Assembly: GCF_008086205.1 (NCBI RefSeq)
Contig: NZ_VSKK01000001.1
Coordinates: forward strand, 1,488,001-1,552,000
Direction: 5' to 3'
DNA from: Bizionia myxarmorum
GTDB taxonomy: Bacteria; Bacteroidota; Bacteroidia; Flavobacteriales; Flavobacteriaceae
DNA length: 64,000 bases
In this document: positions 1 to 9,140 of the stretch, one piece after another
Layout of the letters: every line of letters begins with the position of its first letter
How positions within the stretch are numbered: the stretch's first letter is position 1
Notes under the pieces: generated by a model
Told to the model about the DNA's origin: nothing
Databases searched by the model: none
The model's input: the letters and a program-made list of their open reading frames with translations, nothing else
Translations under genes and position numbers: made by a program

Positions 1-827
1 TTGCAGGTGCAGTAGAAACGTATTGTATTGAAGCCTTAATGCAAGACGGAAAAGCATTGCAAGCAGGAACATCACACTTTTTAGGTCAGAATTTCTCCAA
101 AGCTTTTGATGTGAAATTTGCTACCCAAGAAGGTACCCAAGAATATGTATGGGCAACTTCATGGGGTGTTTCTACGCGTTTAATGGGTGCATTAATTATG
201 ACACATAGTGATGATCATGGTTTAGTATTGCCACCAAATTTAGCACCGAACCAAGTTGTTATTGTTCCTATTTATAAAAATGATGAGCAGTTAGAAGAGA
301 TTACAACGCTTGTTAATGTAATAGTGGGTGAATTACGCTCTAAAGGCATTACAGTGAAGTTTGATGATAGAACCACCTTTAGACCAGGTGCTAAATTTGC
401 ACAACACGAATTACAAGGTGTGCCTTTGCGAATGGCTATTGGTCCTAAAGATCTTGAAAATGGAACTGTAGAGCTTGCTAGACGCGACACTATGACAAAG
501 GAAGTGATTTCTATAGATAACTTAACGGCTCGTGTAGAAAGCTTAATGACAGAAATTCAAACCGCTTTATATACAAAAGCGCTTGATTATAGAGATTCAC
601 ATATGACGGAAGTGAACGATTTTGAATCTTTTAAAACTGTTTTAGAAGAAAAAGGTGGGTTTATTTCAGCACATTGGGATGGAACAGCAGAAACCGAAGC
701 AAAAATTAAAGAATTAACCAAAGCTACAATTAGATGTATTCCTATGGATAACGACACGCAAAGCGGTGATTGTGTGTACACTGGAAAGCCTTCTAAACGT
801 CGTGTGCTTTTTGCAAAAGCCTACTAA
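1..827 (+). CDS. proS: Proline--tRNA ligase, C-terminal part (truncated by window edge)
   Basis: The reading frame is open to the left edge, so only the C-terminal part of the enzyme is present. It charges tRNA-Pro with proline in the cytoplasm. Visible parts are the class II motif 3 region ([14 protein letters not shown]), then the anticodon-binding domain starting near [11 protein letters not shown], then the extra C-terminal domain ending in a tyrosine (FAKAY), which marks the eukaryote-like ProRS type common in Bacteroidota. The first in-window Met (base 39) is internal, not the start. Recognition is by motif and family memory. Confidence 0.95.
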   Translation, partial: AGAVETYCIEALMQDGKALQAGTSHFLGQNFSKAFDVKFATQEGTQEYVWATSWGVSTRLMGALIMTHSDDHGLVLPPNLAPNQVVIVPIYKNDEQLEEITTLVNVIVGELRSKGITVKFDDRTTFRPGAKFAQHELQGVPLRMAIGPKDLENGTVELARRDTMTKEVISIDNLTARVESLMTEIQTALYTKALDYRDSHMTEVNDFESFKTVLEEKGGFISAHWDGTAETEAKIKELTKATIRCIPMDNDTQSGDCVYTGKPSKRRVLFAKAY

Positions 828-984
828 TTGAAAGTTTTTTTAAAAAACTTCAAATAGTTGTTGCAACATTTAAAAATAGTTGTATTTTTGCATCCGCAAT
901 GGGAACATTGTAAGTTATTTTGAAAAACAAAAGGTTTGCAAGTTTAAATATAATGTTTTATATTTGCCAACTGAAAAACAAAAT

Positions 985-1056
985 GGCCCGTTCGTCTATC
1001 GGCTAGGACGCCAGGTTTTCATCCTGGTAAGAGGGGTTCGACTCCCCTACGGGCTA
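985..1056 (+). tRNA. tRNA-Glu (anticodon TTC)
   Basis: The cloverleaf is readable. Acceptor arm GGCCCGT pairs with ACGGGCT (one G-T pair), anticodon stem CCAGG/CCTGG encloses loop TTTTCAT with anticodon TTC, and T arm GGGGT-TCGACTC-CCCTA follows, with discriminator A1056. CCA is not encoded. It lies between proS and rpsT. An open frame across it (880-1116) is an artefact. Confidence 0.96.
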
Positions 1057-1081
1057 CAATTTTTAATAAGAAAAGAAACAA

Positions 1082-1336
1082 ATGGCAAATCACAAGTCAG
1101 CGTTAAAAAGAATTAGAAGTAACGAATCTAAACGTTTAACAAATAAGTATAAGCATAAGACAACCCGTAATGCAATTAAAAAATTGCGTGACACGGCTGA
1201 TAAGAAACAAGCAGAAGTATTGTTTGTTGATGTTACTGCTATGATCGATAAATTAGCGAAGAAGAATATTATTCACGCTAATAAAGCATCCAACTTAAAG
1301 TCTGGTTTAGCGAAGCATATTGCTGCACTAGCCTAA
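1082..1336 (+). CDS. rpsT: 30S ribosomal protein S20
   Basis: An 84-aa, Lys/Arg-rich protein beginning MANHKSALKRIRSNESKR, the typical S20 start. It binds 16S rRNA in the 30S body. The length and the helical basic pattern (NKYKHKTTRNAIKKL, then ASNLKSGLAKHIAAL) match the family. It starts 25 bases after the tRNA-Glu gene, so the two may be co-transcribed, and a strong hairpin terminator follows the stop. Confidence 0.97.
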   Translation: MANHKSALKRIRSNESKRLTNKYKHKTTRNAIKKLRDTADKKQAEVLFVDVTAMIDKLAKKNIIHANKASNLKSGLAKHIAALA

Positions 1337-1359
1337 TTAAGAAAAGTTCATAATATAAA

Positions 1360-1388
1360 AGCTTCTCTTTATGAGAGGCTTTTTTTTG
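1360..1388 (+). terminator. Rho-independent terminator of rpsT
   Basis: Stem AGCTTCTC / GAGAGGCT (one G-T pair) with a short loop, followed by a run of eight T. It lies 24 bases after the rpsT stop. Confidence 0.85.
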
Positions 1389-1437
1389 TGCTTTACCTTC
1401 AAATTAAGAAAGTTTAAATCCAGTTTAGTTCATAATT

Positions 1438-1472
1438 AAAAATGCCTTGAGAATTTCTCAAGGCATTTTTTA
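1438..1472 (-). terminator. Terminator of rho, possibly bidirectional
   Basis: A perfect inverted repeat, AATGCCTTGAGAA / TTCTCAAGGCATT, flanked by A-tracts on the left and T-tracts on the right. It can therefore end rho transcription on the minus strand and read-through from rpsT on the plus strand. Confidence 0.85.
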
Positions 1473-1493
1473 ATGGTATCAATTAAGGATTTT

Positions 1494-3221
1494 TTATCCA
1501 TTCATGGAAATCAAAAATTCTTCATTGTTTTTTGTTTGTTTAAAACGCTCATTAATAAACTCCATAGCCTCTACAGGATTCATATCCGCTAGGTATTTAC
1601 GCATCACCCACATTCTTTGAATTGTTGTTTCATCTAATAATATATCATCACGACGTGTACTAGATGAGGTCAAATCAATAGCAGGGAAAATACGACGGTT
1701 AGAAATTTTTCTATCCAATTGTAGTTCCATGTTTCCAGTTCCTTTGAATTCTTCAAAGATTACTTCATCCATTTTAGAACCTGTTTCCGTTAATGCCGTA
1801 GCAATAATGGTTAAAGATCCGCCATTTTCAATATTACGAGCCGCACCAAAGAAACGCTTTGGTTTGTGTAATGCATTGGCATCCACACCTCCACTTAATA
1901 TTTTTCCAGAAGCTGGCTGAACCGAGTTATAAGCTCTTGCTAAACGGGTAATAGAATCTAATAATATTACCACATCATGGCCACATTCTACCAATCTTTT
2001 TGCTTTCTCTAAAACAATATTAGCAATTTTAACGTGCTCATGTGCTTCTTTATCAAATGTAGAAGCAATTACTTCACCACGCACATTACGTTGCATATCC
2101 GTCACTTCTTCAGGACGCTCATCAATTAATAAAATCATTTGATAAACTTCAGGATGATTCGCTGCAATAGCATTCGCCACATCCTTTAGTAACATGGTTT
2201 TACCAGTTTTAGGTTGTGAAACAATCATACCACGTTGTCCTTTTCCTATAGGTGAAAACAAATCCATGATTCGTGTTGAAATCGTACTTTGCTTTTCAGC
2301 TAGATTAAATTTTTCCTGCGGAAATAAAGGTGTCAAATGCTCGAAAGAAACGCGATCTCTTACTACATCTGGACTTTGACCATTAATTTTAATAACTTTT
2401 ATAAGTGGAAAATATTTTTCACCTTCTTTTGGAGGTCTAACACGACCTAAAACAGTATCTCCAACTTTTAATCCGAATAAACGAATTTGAGATTGTGATA
2501 CATATATATCATCTGGTGACGATAAATAGTTATAATCAGACGAACGTAAAAAGCCGTAACCGTCTTGCATAACATCTAAAACACCTTCACTTTCTATAAT
2601 AGCGTCAAACTCAAAGTCTGGTTCTCTATAGCGATTGCGGGTATCTTTATTACCGTTATTTTTTTTGTCGTGTTTATTTGGACGATTGTCCTTTTGATTG
2701 TCATCCTGGGTATTACCGTTTTTATCCTCACGCTCACGTTTCTGTGGTGGGTTAGGTTTTGGTCTAGGATTAGGTTTGTTTGGTTTTGAAGGAGTTTTTA
2801 CAGCTTCTTTGGTGTTGTCTCTAGATTGCACTGGATTAGGCTTATTTCTTGAAACGACCTTTTCGCTATTGTTAGAATTTTCTTGAGTAGAATCCTCTTG
2901 TTTTTTTGTTTCAACTGGCGTTTCTACTTTAGGCGTAGTGTCGCGAGTTGGTTTTTGAACCCGTTTTCTTGGTTCTTTTTCTGCTGGAGCTCTTACTGAT
3001 TTTTCTGCTGGTTTATCAGCAGTCTTTTCAGCGGGAGTTTCCATTTTGGTTTCTACAGCAACCACTTCTTTAACTGCTTTTGGATTGGCTGCTTGCTGAT
3101 CTAAAATTTGATATACTAGATCTAATTTTTTTAAAGAACGATATTTTGAGACGTTCAGTTTGTGAGCTATGTCCTGCAATTCAGGAAGCTTCATCGCTTT
3201 TAATTGAGATATTTCAAACAT
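1494..3221 (-). CDS. rho: Transcription termination factor Rho
   Basis: A 575-aa hexameric RNA-dependent ATPase helicase that ends transcription. Order: Rho N-terminal helical domain (residues 1-45, [22 protein letters not shown]); a Pro/Lys/Asn-rich disordered insertion of about 150 residues, seen in many Bacteroidota Rho proteins; the cold-shock-like RNA-binding domain ([15 protein letters not shown]); the Walker A loop PKTGKT near residue 338; Walker [16 protein letters not shown]; and the C-terminal R-loop region. Typical E. coli Rho is about 419 aa, so the insertion explains the extra length. A hairpin terminator follows the gene. Confidence 0.97.
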   Translation of the reverse strand: MFEISQLKAMKLPELQDIAHKLNVSKYRSLKKLDLVYQILDQQAANPKAVKEVVAVETKMETPAEKTADKPAEKSVRAPAEKEPRKRVQKPTRDTTPKVETPVETKKQEDSTQENSNNSEKVVSRNKPNPVQSRDNTKEAVKTPSKPNKPNPRPKPNPPQKREREDKNGNTQDDNQKDNRPNKHDKKNNGNKDTRNRYREPDFEFDAIIESEGVLDVMQDGYGFLRSSDYNYLSSPDDIYVSQSQIRLFGLKVGDTVLGRVRPPKEGEKYFPLIKVIKINGQSPDVVRDRVSFEHLTPLFPQEKFNLAEKQSTISTRIMDLFSPIGKGQRGMIVSQPKTGKTMLLKDVANAIAANHPEVYQMILLIDERPEEVTDMQRNVRGEVIASTFDKEAHEHVKIANIVLEKAKRLVECGHDVVILLDSITRLARAYNSVQPASGKILSGGVDANALHKPKRFFGAARNIENGGSLTIIATALTETGSKMDEVIFEEFKGTGNMELQLDRKISNRRIFPAIDLTSSSTRRDDILLDETTIQRMWVMRKYLADMNPVEAMEFINERFKQTKNNEEFLISMNG

Positions 3222-3423
3222 TGATGTTGAATTGAATGTTTTATTTTAATGTTGTTAAGTTGAATGTTTCCGTAGAAAAATTGATCTTATTTTTTTGAAG
3301 AATTAATGGCTTACAAATCTGATAGTTGTAAATCATTACTGCAATTATACAACTTTATTTTCTTTTCTTTGTGTTAATTTTAAAAGAAACTGCTATTTTT
3401 GCCGCTGATAAATAAGATAATTA

Positions 3424-3834
3424 ATGCTTCAACGAATTCAAACTGTATTTCTTTTATTGGCCGCTATAGTGTCTGGTGGTTTAATTTTTGTGTTTGACTT
3501 ATGGACTACGCCAGAAGGTGTAAAAGTATTTGCTATGGATGTTAATTACGTATTTGCTATGTTTTTAATATCTGCAGTAGTCTCTGTTTTATCTATAGCT
3601 AATTATAAAAAAAGGAAGTCTCAATTTATTATGGGGCGCCTTAACATCATATTAAACTTTTTTTTACTAGGATTATTTGTGTATCAATCGCTAAATTTAT
3701 CTGGAGAAACGGTTGTTTCTGAGAAGGGTATTGGGATCTTCCTTCCTATTATTTCTATCGTGTTATTGGCATTAGCCAATAAGGCCATCAAAAAGGATGA
3801 AGATCTTGTGAAATCTGTAGATCGATTACGATAA
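3424..3834 (+). CDS. DUF4293 family membrane protein
   Basis: A 136-aa protein with four predicted hydrophobic helices (about residues 5-25, 40-58, 70-90, 100-118) separated by short basic loops, ending in a charged tail. The start MLQRIQTVFLLLAAI is typical of DUF4293, a Bacteroidota-specific inner-membrane family of unknown function usually found next to rho, as here, where it is divergent from rho. No catalytic motif is visible. Confidence 0.85.
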   Translation: MLQRIQTVFLLLAAIVSGGLIFVFDLWTTPEGVKVFAMDVNYVFAMFLISAVVSVLSIANYKKRKSQFIMGRLNIILNFFLLGLFVYQSLNLSGETVVSEKGIGIFLPIISIVLLALANKAIKKDEDLVKSVDRLR

Positions 3835-3863
3835 ACCTATCATCTTAGTAGTATTAGTGCGTG

Positions 3864-3894
3864 AGCCCAAGGTGAAGATCTTGGGCTTTTTTTT
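3864..3894 (+). terminator. Terminator, copy 1 of a duplicated module
   Basis: Stem AGCCCAAG / CTTGGGCT with loop GTGAAGAT, then eight T. It is base-for-base the same as the hairpin at 4585-4615, flanking bases included. Confidence 0.85.
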
Positions 3895-3924
3895 GTTTTT
3901 ATATTGTGCTTTATTAGGTTGGTG

Positions 3925-3948
3925 TTATTATTATTATTATTATTATTA
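3925..3948 (+). repeat. (TTA)8 trinucleotide repeat
   Basis: Eight perfect TTA units lie 24 bases before the start of the lipoprotein gene at 3972. The second lipoprotein gene has a shorter TTATTATT tract at the equivalent place. A repeat in the leader could change length by slippage and alter expression; that is inference. Confidence 0.8.
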
Positions 3949-3971
3949 AGCTAACCTTAACCTTAAAACTT

Positions 3972-4556
3972 ATGAAAAATCAATTAAAAGCAATTTTGGT
4001 TATCTTTGCGTTTGTATTTATTAGTGCTTGTAGTAGTGATGCAAATTCAACTGATGAAACAAATCAATCAGATAAATTATTTTCAAAAATGGATTTTGAT
4101 GATTTAGATTTAAATATTAATTTCAATGATTCTAAAAGCATTGTTTTAAAGGTTGATAGTTTTTCAAAACAAGTATTAGACGCCAACAATGTCGTTGAAG
4201 CTATAAACAAAATAAATAATCAACTTGATTTTCGGGCAAAAAATGATGCTAATTTCTATGGCTGTTCATATAGAATAATTGCTAACAACAAAGAAGTGAT
4301 AATAAAAGACTTTATTTTAGATGATGTTACAGATGGTAGCATGACAGAGTCTAATAAAACTGATACTGGTGGCCCAGCGGCTCCACCTGTGTGGGATTGT
4401 CCAGATGGAATGAGTGTAGTTGATGTTTGTTGGAGTGAGGATTGCGTAGCGGATGCCGTAGGAGGTATTTTATCGCAGATGGAAAATGGAGATATTGTTA
4501 ACTTTGTGGTTCACCATGGTGGTCTTTTGGGAGGTATGTCTATTTGTGTAAAATAG
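3972..4556 (+). CDS. Putative secreted lipoprotein, unknown function
   Basis: A 194-aa protein with a lipoprotein signal peptide: basic start, hydrophobic core and lipobox ISAC with Cys21, then an acidic linker rich in Ser, Asp and Asn. The mature part has a Cys-rich C-terminus (WDCPDGMSVVDVCWSEDC and a final SICVK) that may form disulfides in the periplasm or at the surface. I recognise no family. It stands alone between two copies of the same terminator. Confidence 0.75.
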   Translation: MKNQLKAILVIFAFVFISACSSDANSTDETNQSDKLFSKMDFDDLDLNINFNDSKSIVLKVDSFSKQVLDANNVVEAINKINNQLDFRAKNDANFYGCSYRIIANNKEVIIKDFILDDVTDGSMTESNKTDTGGPAAPPVWDCPDGMSVVDVCWSEDCVADAVGGILSQMENGDIVNFVVHHGGLLGGMSICVK

Positions 4557-4584
4557 TATTGTATAAATATGTAAATATAAAGTG

Positions 4585-4616
4585 AGCCCAAGGTGAAGAT
4601 CTTGGGCTTTTTTTTG
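4585..4616 (+). terminator. Terminator, copy 2 of a duplicated module
   Basis: Same stem, loop and T-run as the hairpin at 3864-3894. It ends the lipoprotein gene at 3972-4556. Confidence 0.85.
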
Positions 4617-4678
4617 TTATAATATTGCTGATTATTAGGTTATTATTATTGGGTATATTAACCGTTAAATTTATTATT

Positions 4679-5050
4679 ATGAGAAAAATTAATTTATTGC
4701 TTCTAGTTTTATTATTAGTAGTCACTTCCTGTAGTAACGAGGAACAGGATTTTATCGTAGGAAAAGAATCTAAAAACTTGGAAGATATTACTCATGTAAA
4801 ACTTTATGATTTGGTAGATAATCAAGAAAATTTGGTGTCTACTGATTATTTAAAACAAAAGTGGGCAGCAGAATTCAATGAGGATTTTACTTTAAATAAA
4901 ATTCATTTTACGTCTTTTGAAGTTTTAAAATCTTTGAATGTAGAAACCCGCGAATCAATTTTTTTCCTAAAAGTGACTAGTTCTGATAAAACAGTCGAAC
5001 ATGGTGTGTTTTTGCGGAAGATTGGAGCTAATAAATATGCTATTAATTAG
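4679..5050 (+). CDS. Small lipoprotein, unknown function
   Basis: A 123-aa protein starting at ATG 4679 (MRKINLLLLVLLLVVTSCSNEE), which gives a clean lipoprotein signal with lipobox VTSC. The longer frame from 4625 adds a second hydrophobic stretch and is less likely. The mature part is a small mixed alpha/beta domain with no motif I recognise. Its stop overlaps the GTG start of the next small gene by one base, so they are probably co-translated. Confidence 0.7.
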   Translation: MRKINLLLLVLLLVVTSCSNEEQDFIVGKESKNLEDITHVKLYDLVDNQENLVSTDYLKQKWAAEFNEDFTLNKIHFTSFEVLKSLNVETRESIFFLKVTSSDKTVEHGVFLRKIGANKYAIN

Positions 5051-5232
5051 TGAGAAACTTAATGTTAAAAACCATTATCAAACATTTTATTGCAGGTGCC
5101 GTACTTTCAATAGTGCTCTACACATTAGCGGATTTTTCTTTGGTAACATCTATATTTGTTGGCATATTTACAGGAATCTTATCCTTTTTTAGTTTGGATT
5201 ATAAAAAAAATAAAAGTTATTTCTTGAATTGA
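5050..5232 (+). CDS. Small two-helix membrane protein
   Basis: A 60-aa frame starting at GTG 5050 (or ATG 5062), with two hydrophobic segments (HFIAGAVLSIVLYTLADF and SLVTSIFVGIFTGILSFFSL) and a basic Lys-rich tail, which points to an inner-membrane hairpin. It overlaps the preceding lipoprotein gene by one base and the convergent phosphoesterase gene by 16 bases. Function unknown; support is the overlap and the clean membrane pattern. Confidence 0.5.
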   Translation: MRNLMLKTIIKHFIAGAVLSIVLYTLADFSLVTSIFVGIFTGILSFFSLDYKKNKSYFLN

Positions 5233-5708
5233 ATCACCTCTAAATTTTCAATTTTTTTCCCATCAATAGTAAAACGTAACATGGTTCTTACTTGATGAAA
5301 ACCTTGTTTGCCTACAGCACCAGGATTCATATGTATTAAATTCAATTTTTTATCTGGCATCACTTTTAATATATGCGAATGTCCTGAAATAAAGATTTTT
5401 GGCGGGTTCACCTTAATCATCTCTCTTATTCTCACGTTATATTTATTTGGGTAGCCACCAATATGCGTGATCCAAACATCAACTTCTTCGCACATAAACC
5501 GGTTATCTAATGGAAATTCTAATCGTGCTTTTTCATCATCAATATTCCCATAAACGCCGCGTAAAGGTTTTAAAGCTTGAATAGCGTCGGTAACTTTTAA
5601 ATTGCCAATATCGCCAGCGTGCCAAACTTCATCAGCTTGTTTGACATATTTTAAAACATCGTCATCTATATAACTATGGGTATCGGAAAGGAGTAATATT
5701 TTTTTCAT
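5217..5708 (-). CDS. YfcE/MJ0936-type metallophosphoesterase
   Basis: A 163-aa calcineurin-like phosphodiesterase. Metal-ligand motifs in order: DTH (LLSDTHSY, near residue 9), GD (WHAGDIG), GN (VYGNIDDE), and GHSH (FISGHSHIL), with an earlier H in WITHIGGYP. These bind two divalent metals that hydrolyse phosphodiesters; the natural substrate is not known. Length fits the short single-domain subfamily. Confidence 0.9.
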   Translation of the reverse strand: MKKILLLSDTHSYIDDDVLKYVKQADEVWHAGDIGNLKVTDAIQALKPLRGVYGNIDDEKARLEFPLDNRFMCEEVDVWITHIGGYPNKYNVRIREMIKVNPPKIFISGHSHILKVMPDKKLNLIHMNPGAVGKQGFHQVRTMLRFTIDGKKIENLEVIQFKK

Positions 5709-5828
5709 CGGCAGTTCCCATGAAAATGGGAATCTTTAGTATTAGTTGATGTACTTTTATTTAACTTTTTTTTGAAATTTCAAGAACGATTAAAATTCTA
5801 TCTTTGCGCTTTACAAAAATAGACAATC

Positions 5829-6578
5829 TTGCGGTATTTTATAGAACTTTCATATAATGGACAAGCATATCACGGCTGGCAGAATCAGCCAAATGCTATT
5901 TCAGTGCAGGAAGTTATTGAAAAAGCCATGTCTACTATATTAGGTCAAAAAATGGCTATTATGGGTGCGGGCAGAACAGATGCTGGCGTGCATGCTAAAC
6001 AAATGTTTGCGCATTTTGACTGCAATGATGAACTTGATTGTGTAAGGCTTTGTTATAATCTAAATGCCTTTTTACCAAAGGATGTGGCCATTCGAAGTGT
6101 ATTTCCGGTAATTGCAGATGCACACGCGCGTTTTCATGCTACAAGTAGAACTTATTTGTACCGAATTGCCTTGGAGAAAAATCCTTTCAATTTTGATTCG
6201 GCATATTTCATAAAGAAAAAATTGGATATTCATGCCATGCAAATAGCGGCAGATAGCTTATTAAACTATAAAGATTTTCAATGCTTTTCCAAAACAAATA
6301 CCGATGTAAAAACTTATAATTGTAACATCATGAACGTGAAATTCGATCAAGTGGATGATGAGTTACACTTTACCATTCAAGCCGATCGGTTTTTACGCAA
6401 TATGGTTCGTGCTATTGTGGGCACTTTAATTAATATTGGGTTAGGAAAATTAAATTTATCCGACTTACACACTATCATAAAATCTAAAAACAGACAAGAG
6501 GCTGGCTATTCGGTTCCGGCTCATGGTTTGTATTTAATTCATATATCGTATCCAGAGACGCTTAAAAATGGCAACTAA
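5829..6578 (+). CDS. truA: tRNA pseudouridine synthase A
   Basis: A 249-aa enzyme that makes pseudouridine at positions 38-40 of tRNA anticodon arms. The catalytic motif GAGRTDAGVHA contains nucleophile Asp51, and the later RFLRNMVRAIVG segment is also typical. Translation appears to start at TTG 5829: the family N-terminus MRYFIELSYNG follows directly and no ATG fits. The last 11 bases overlap the ABC transporter gene, so the two are co-transcribed. Confidence 0.95.
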   Translation: MRYFIELSYNGQAYHGWQNQPNAISVQEVIEKAMSTILGQKMAIMGAGRTDAGVHAKQMFAHFDCNDELDCVRLCYNLNAFLPKDVAIRSVFPVIADAHARFHATSRTYLYRIALEKNPFNFDSAYFIKKKLDIHAMQIAADSLLNYKDFQCFSKTNTDVKTYNCNIMNVKFDQVDDELHFTIQADRFLRNMVRAIVGTLINIGLGKLNLSDLHTIIKSKNRQEAGYSVPAHGLYLIHISYPETLKNGN

Positions 6579-8337
6579 TACAGAAAATAAAATACTAGAC
6601 ACCAACTTACTAAAAAAGCTTGTAAAATTCATGAAGCCTTACAACCACGTTTTTGTGGGCGTATTATTCGTGGTGGTTTTGCTGGCGCTTTTAAGTGCCG
6701 CCAGACCTTATATTTTGCAACAAGCAATCGATAAAAATATTGCTACAAAAACACTTGAAGGTTTTCTGCCGTATATTCTAATAATGGCTGCTTTATTACT
6801 TTTTGAAGTTATTAGCCAATTACTATTTATTTTTTATGCCAGCTGGCTTGGGCAAACGGTTGTAAAAGATATTCGGGTTACGTTATTTAACCACATGCTT
6901 CGTTTTAAAATGAAGTATTATGATAATTCCTCGGTTGGTGTTTTAATCACCCGAGCTGTTACAGATATGGAGCGAATAGCTGATATTTTTGGCGAAGGTT
7001 TATTTATGATTTTTCGCGATTTATTAACCATGGTCGTCGTTTCAGGTGTGATGGTTTACATGAACTGGCAGTTAAGTCTTATTGTGTTTTTAATGTTGCC
7101 TTTGGTTTTATATGCGACGCGAATTTTTCAAAAGTATATGAAAAAAGCCTTTGAAGAAGTGCGTACTGAAGTTTCCAATTTAAATTCCTTTGTTCAAGAA
7201 CGGGTAACAGGAATGAAAATTCTTCAGTTATTTACTAGAGAAGATACCGAATATAAAAACTTTATTAAAATTAATGAGCGCCACAAGCAAGGTTGGTTGA
7301 AAACGGTTTGGTATAACTCCATATTTTTCCCGATTGCTGAATTATCATCATCTATAACCATTGGTTTAATTGCTTGGTATGGTGGTTTGAACGCTGTTGT
7401 TGATGACACCGCAACTTTAGGTGATTTGACGGCTTTCATTATGATGATTCCTATGTTATTCCGTCCATTGCGTCAAATTGCTGATAAATTTAACACCCTT
7501 CAAATGGGAATGGTTGCTGCAACTCGCGTTTTTAAAGTTTTAGAAACAACTTCGCAAATTGATGATACAGGAACTGAAGTGGCCTCCACTTTTAAGGGTG
7601 ATATTCAGTTTGAAAATGTGCGTTTTAGTTATATAACAGATGAAGAAGTATTGAAAGGTGTTTCTTTAAATGTGAAAGCAGGCGATACCATTGCCATCGT
7701 CGGTGCAACAGGAGCTGGAAAATCCACGATTATTAATTTATTAAATCGTTTTTACGAAATTAATGATGGTGTTATTAAAATTGATGGTACGGATATTAAA
7801 GACTTTACTTTAGCGTCACTTCGTCAGCAAATTGCCGTGGTTTTACAAGATGTGTTTTTATTTGCAGATACTATTTTAAGTAATATTACTTTAAATAATC
7901 CAAACATTACTGAAGCTGATGTTATTGAAGCTGCAAAAGCAATTGGCATTCACGATTTTATTATGACCTTGCCAAATGGCTACCATTATAATGTAAAAGA
8001 ACGTGGCGCTATGTTATCATCTGGACAGCGCCAATTAGTTTCTTTTTTGCGGGCTTATGTCACCAACCCAAGTATTTTGGTTTTAGATGAAGCGACATCG
8101 TCTGTAGATTCGTATTCAGAACAACTTATTCAAAACGCGACAGATAAAATAACAAAAAATAGAACGTCTATTGTTATTGCACACCGATTAGCAACTATTA
8201 AGAAAGCTGATCAGATTATTGTTATGGACGCTGGACAGATTGTAGAACAAGGCACACACTCCGAACTTCTTAAAAAAGAAAACGGCTACTACAGAAATTT
8301 ACATGATGTGCAATTTGCAAAGGAAGAAGTGGTTTAA
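6568..8337 (+). CDS. ABC exporter, fused membrane and ATPase domains (MsbA-like)
   Basis: A 589-aa half-transporter. Residues 20-310 hold six transmembrane helices with long cytoplasmic extensions, and residues 345-580 are the nucleotide-binding domain with Walker A GATGAGKST (379-387), signature LSSGQRQL (about 482) and Walker B ILVLDEATSS (about 502), plus the H-loop IVIAHRLATI. It works as a dimer to export lipids, drugs or peptides; the substrate cannot be read from sequence. It overlaps truA by 11 bases. Confidence 0.92.
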   Translation: MATNTENKILDTNLLKKLVKFMKPYNHVFVGVLFVVVLLALLSAARPYILQQAIDKNIATKTLEGFLPYILIMAALLLFEVISQLLFIFYASWLGQTVVKDIRVTLFNHMLRFKMKYYDNSSVGVLITRAVTDMERIADIFGEGLFMIFRDLLTMVVVSGVMVYMNWQLSLIVFLMLPLVLYATRIFQKYMKKAFEEVRTEVSNLNSFVQERVTGMKILQLFTREDTEYKNFIKINERHKQGWLKTVWYNSIFFPIAELSSSITIGLIAWYGGLNAVVDDTATLGDLTAFIMMIPMLFRPLRQIADKFNTLQMGMVAATRVFKVLETTSQIDDTGTEVASTFKGDIQFENVRFSYITDEEVLKGVSLNVKAGDTIAIVGATGAGKSTIINLLNRFYEINDGVIKIDGTDIKDFTLASLRQQIAVVLQDVFLFADTILSNITLNNPNITEADVIEAAKAIGIHDFIMTLPNGYHYNVKERGAMLSSGQRQLVSFLRAYVTNPSILVLDEATSSVDSYSEQLIQNATDKITKNRTSIVIAHRLATIKKADQIIVMDAGQIVEQGTHSELLKKENGYYRNLHDVQFAKEEVV

Positions 8338-9140
8338 GTGTTTAAATTTCCATCGGATATTAGAAGCGTTATAAAGACAATAAAAGAGCCACAAATTATT
8401 ACAAGTAATAAAATTAAACCGTAAAACAGCGCAAATAGTAAAATGCTTAAAAGGGTTTCACTAATATTTAACTTATATAATTTTTTAAATAAAAGCGCTA
8501 AATATATAAAAGACAAAACTGTTAGTATACCAGTTATAGCATAATAGTCTACACCCAAAATCATTAATATGATTGTAGATAAAGCCATCACGATTATAAC
8601 TTGGGCTGAGTAATATAAGTTAATTACAATGTGCTCGGTAAAATTATAAGTTCTATTGTTGGTGATTTTAAAAACTAACCACGTAACAAATGATGTTATA
8701 GGAACAAATAAGATATATATAAAACTTTGGTAGTTAGCTACTATGTCCTGTATCTGCGTTTGCATTTTTATGAAATCTTCTGGCGACTTCGCGTTTACTG
8801 ACATATCTTTATTTAATGATGAAAAATCTAGAGCATCTTTAAAAAATTGATTCATTATAAAAAGCTGTAGACCAACCAACGTTAATGAAATAGCAAAATA
8901 GCTAATAACGTTTACGTATTTAACGCGTACACCTTGAATATAGCCGTCAATAACAACTTCAGGCTTGGTGAATAAAGCAATAAAGGTTCTTAAAAATTTG
9001 TTGTCGTAATTAAGGAAAGTTTCACTGAAATGAGCAAATAAATTACGAGTAGTTAGCCTGTTTCTGATAACTTTGGCGCCACAATTACTACAAAAATCAT
9101 CTGTTTCCACTAAAACCTTCTCGCAGTTTCTACAGGTCAT
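8334..9140 (-). CDS. DUF3667 zinc-ribbon membrane protein
   Basis: A 268-aa protein beginning with a zinc ribbon (CRNC at 3-6 and CSNC near 17-20), followed by an amphipathic segment and five or six membrane helices. This is the DUF3667 arrangement common in Bacteroidota; function unknown. Its ATG overlaps the cdaA stop by one base, so it is probably translated with cdaA. It is convergent with the ABC exporter, overlapping by four bases. Confidence 0.85.
   Translation of the reverse strand: MTCRNCEKVLVETDDFCSNCGAKVIRNRLTTRNLFAHFSETFLNYDNKFLRTFIALFTKPEVVIDGYIQGVRVKYVNVISYFAISLTLVGLQLFIMNQFFKDALDFSSLNKDMSVNAKSPEDFIKMQTQIQDIVANYQSFIYILFVPITSFVTWLVFKITNNRTYNFTEHIVINLYYSAQVIIVMALSTIILMILGVDYYAITGILTVLSFIYLALLFKKLYKLNISETLLSILLFALFYGLILLLVIICGSFIVFITLLISDGNLNT

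Noticed and set aside
880-1116. 78-aa open frame
   Set aside because: It runs through the tRNA-Glu gene and has no protein features.
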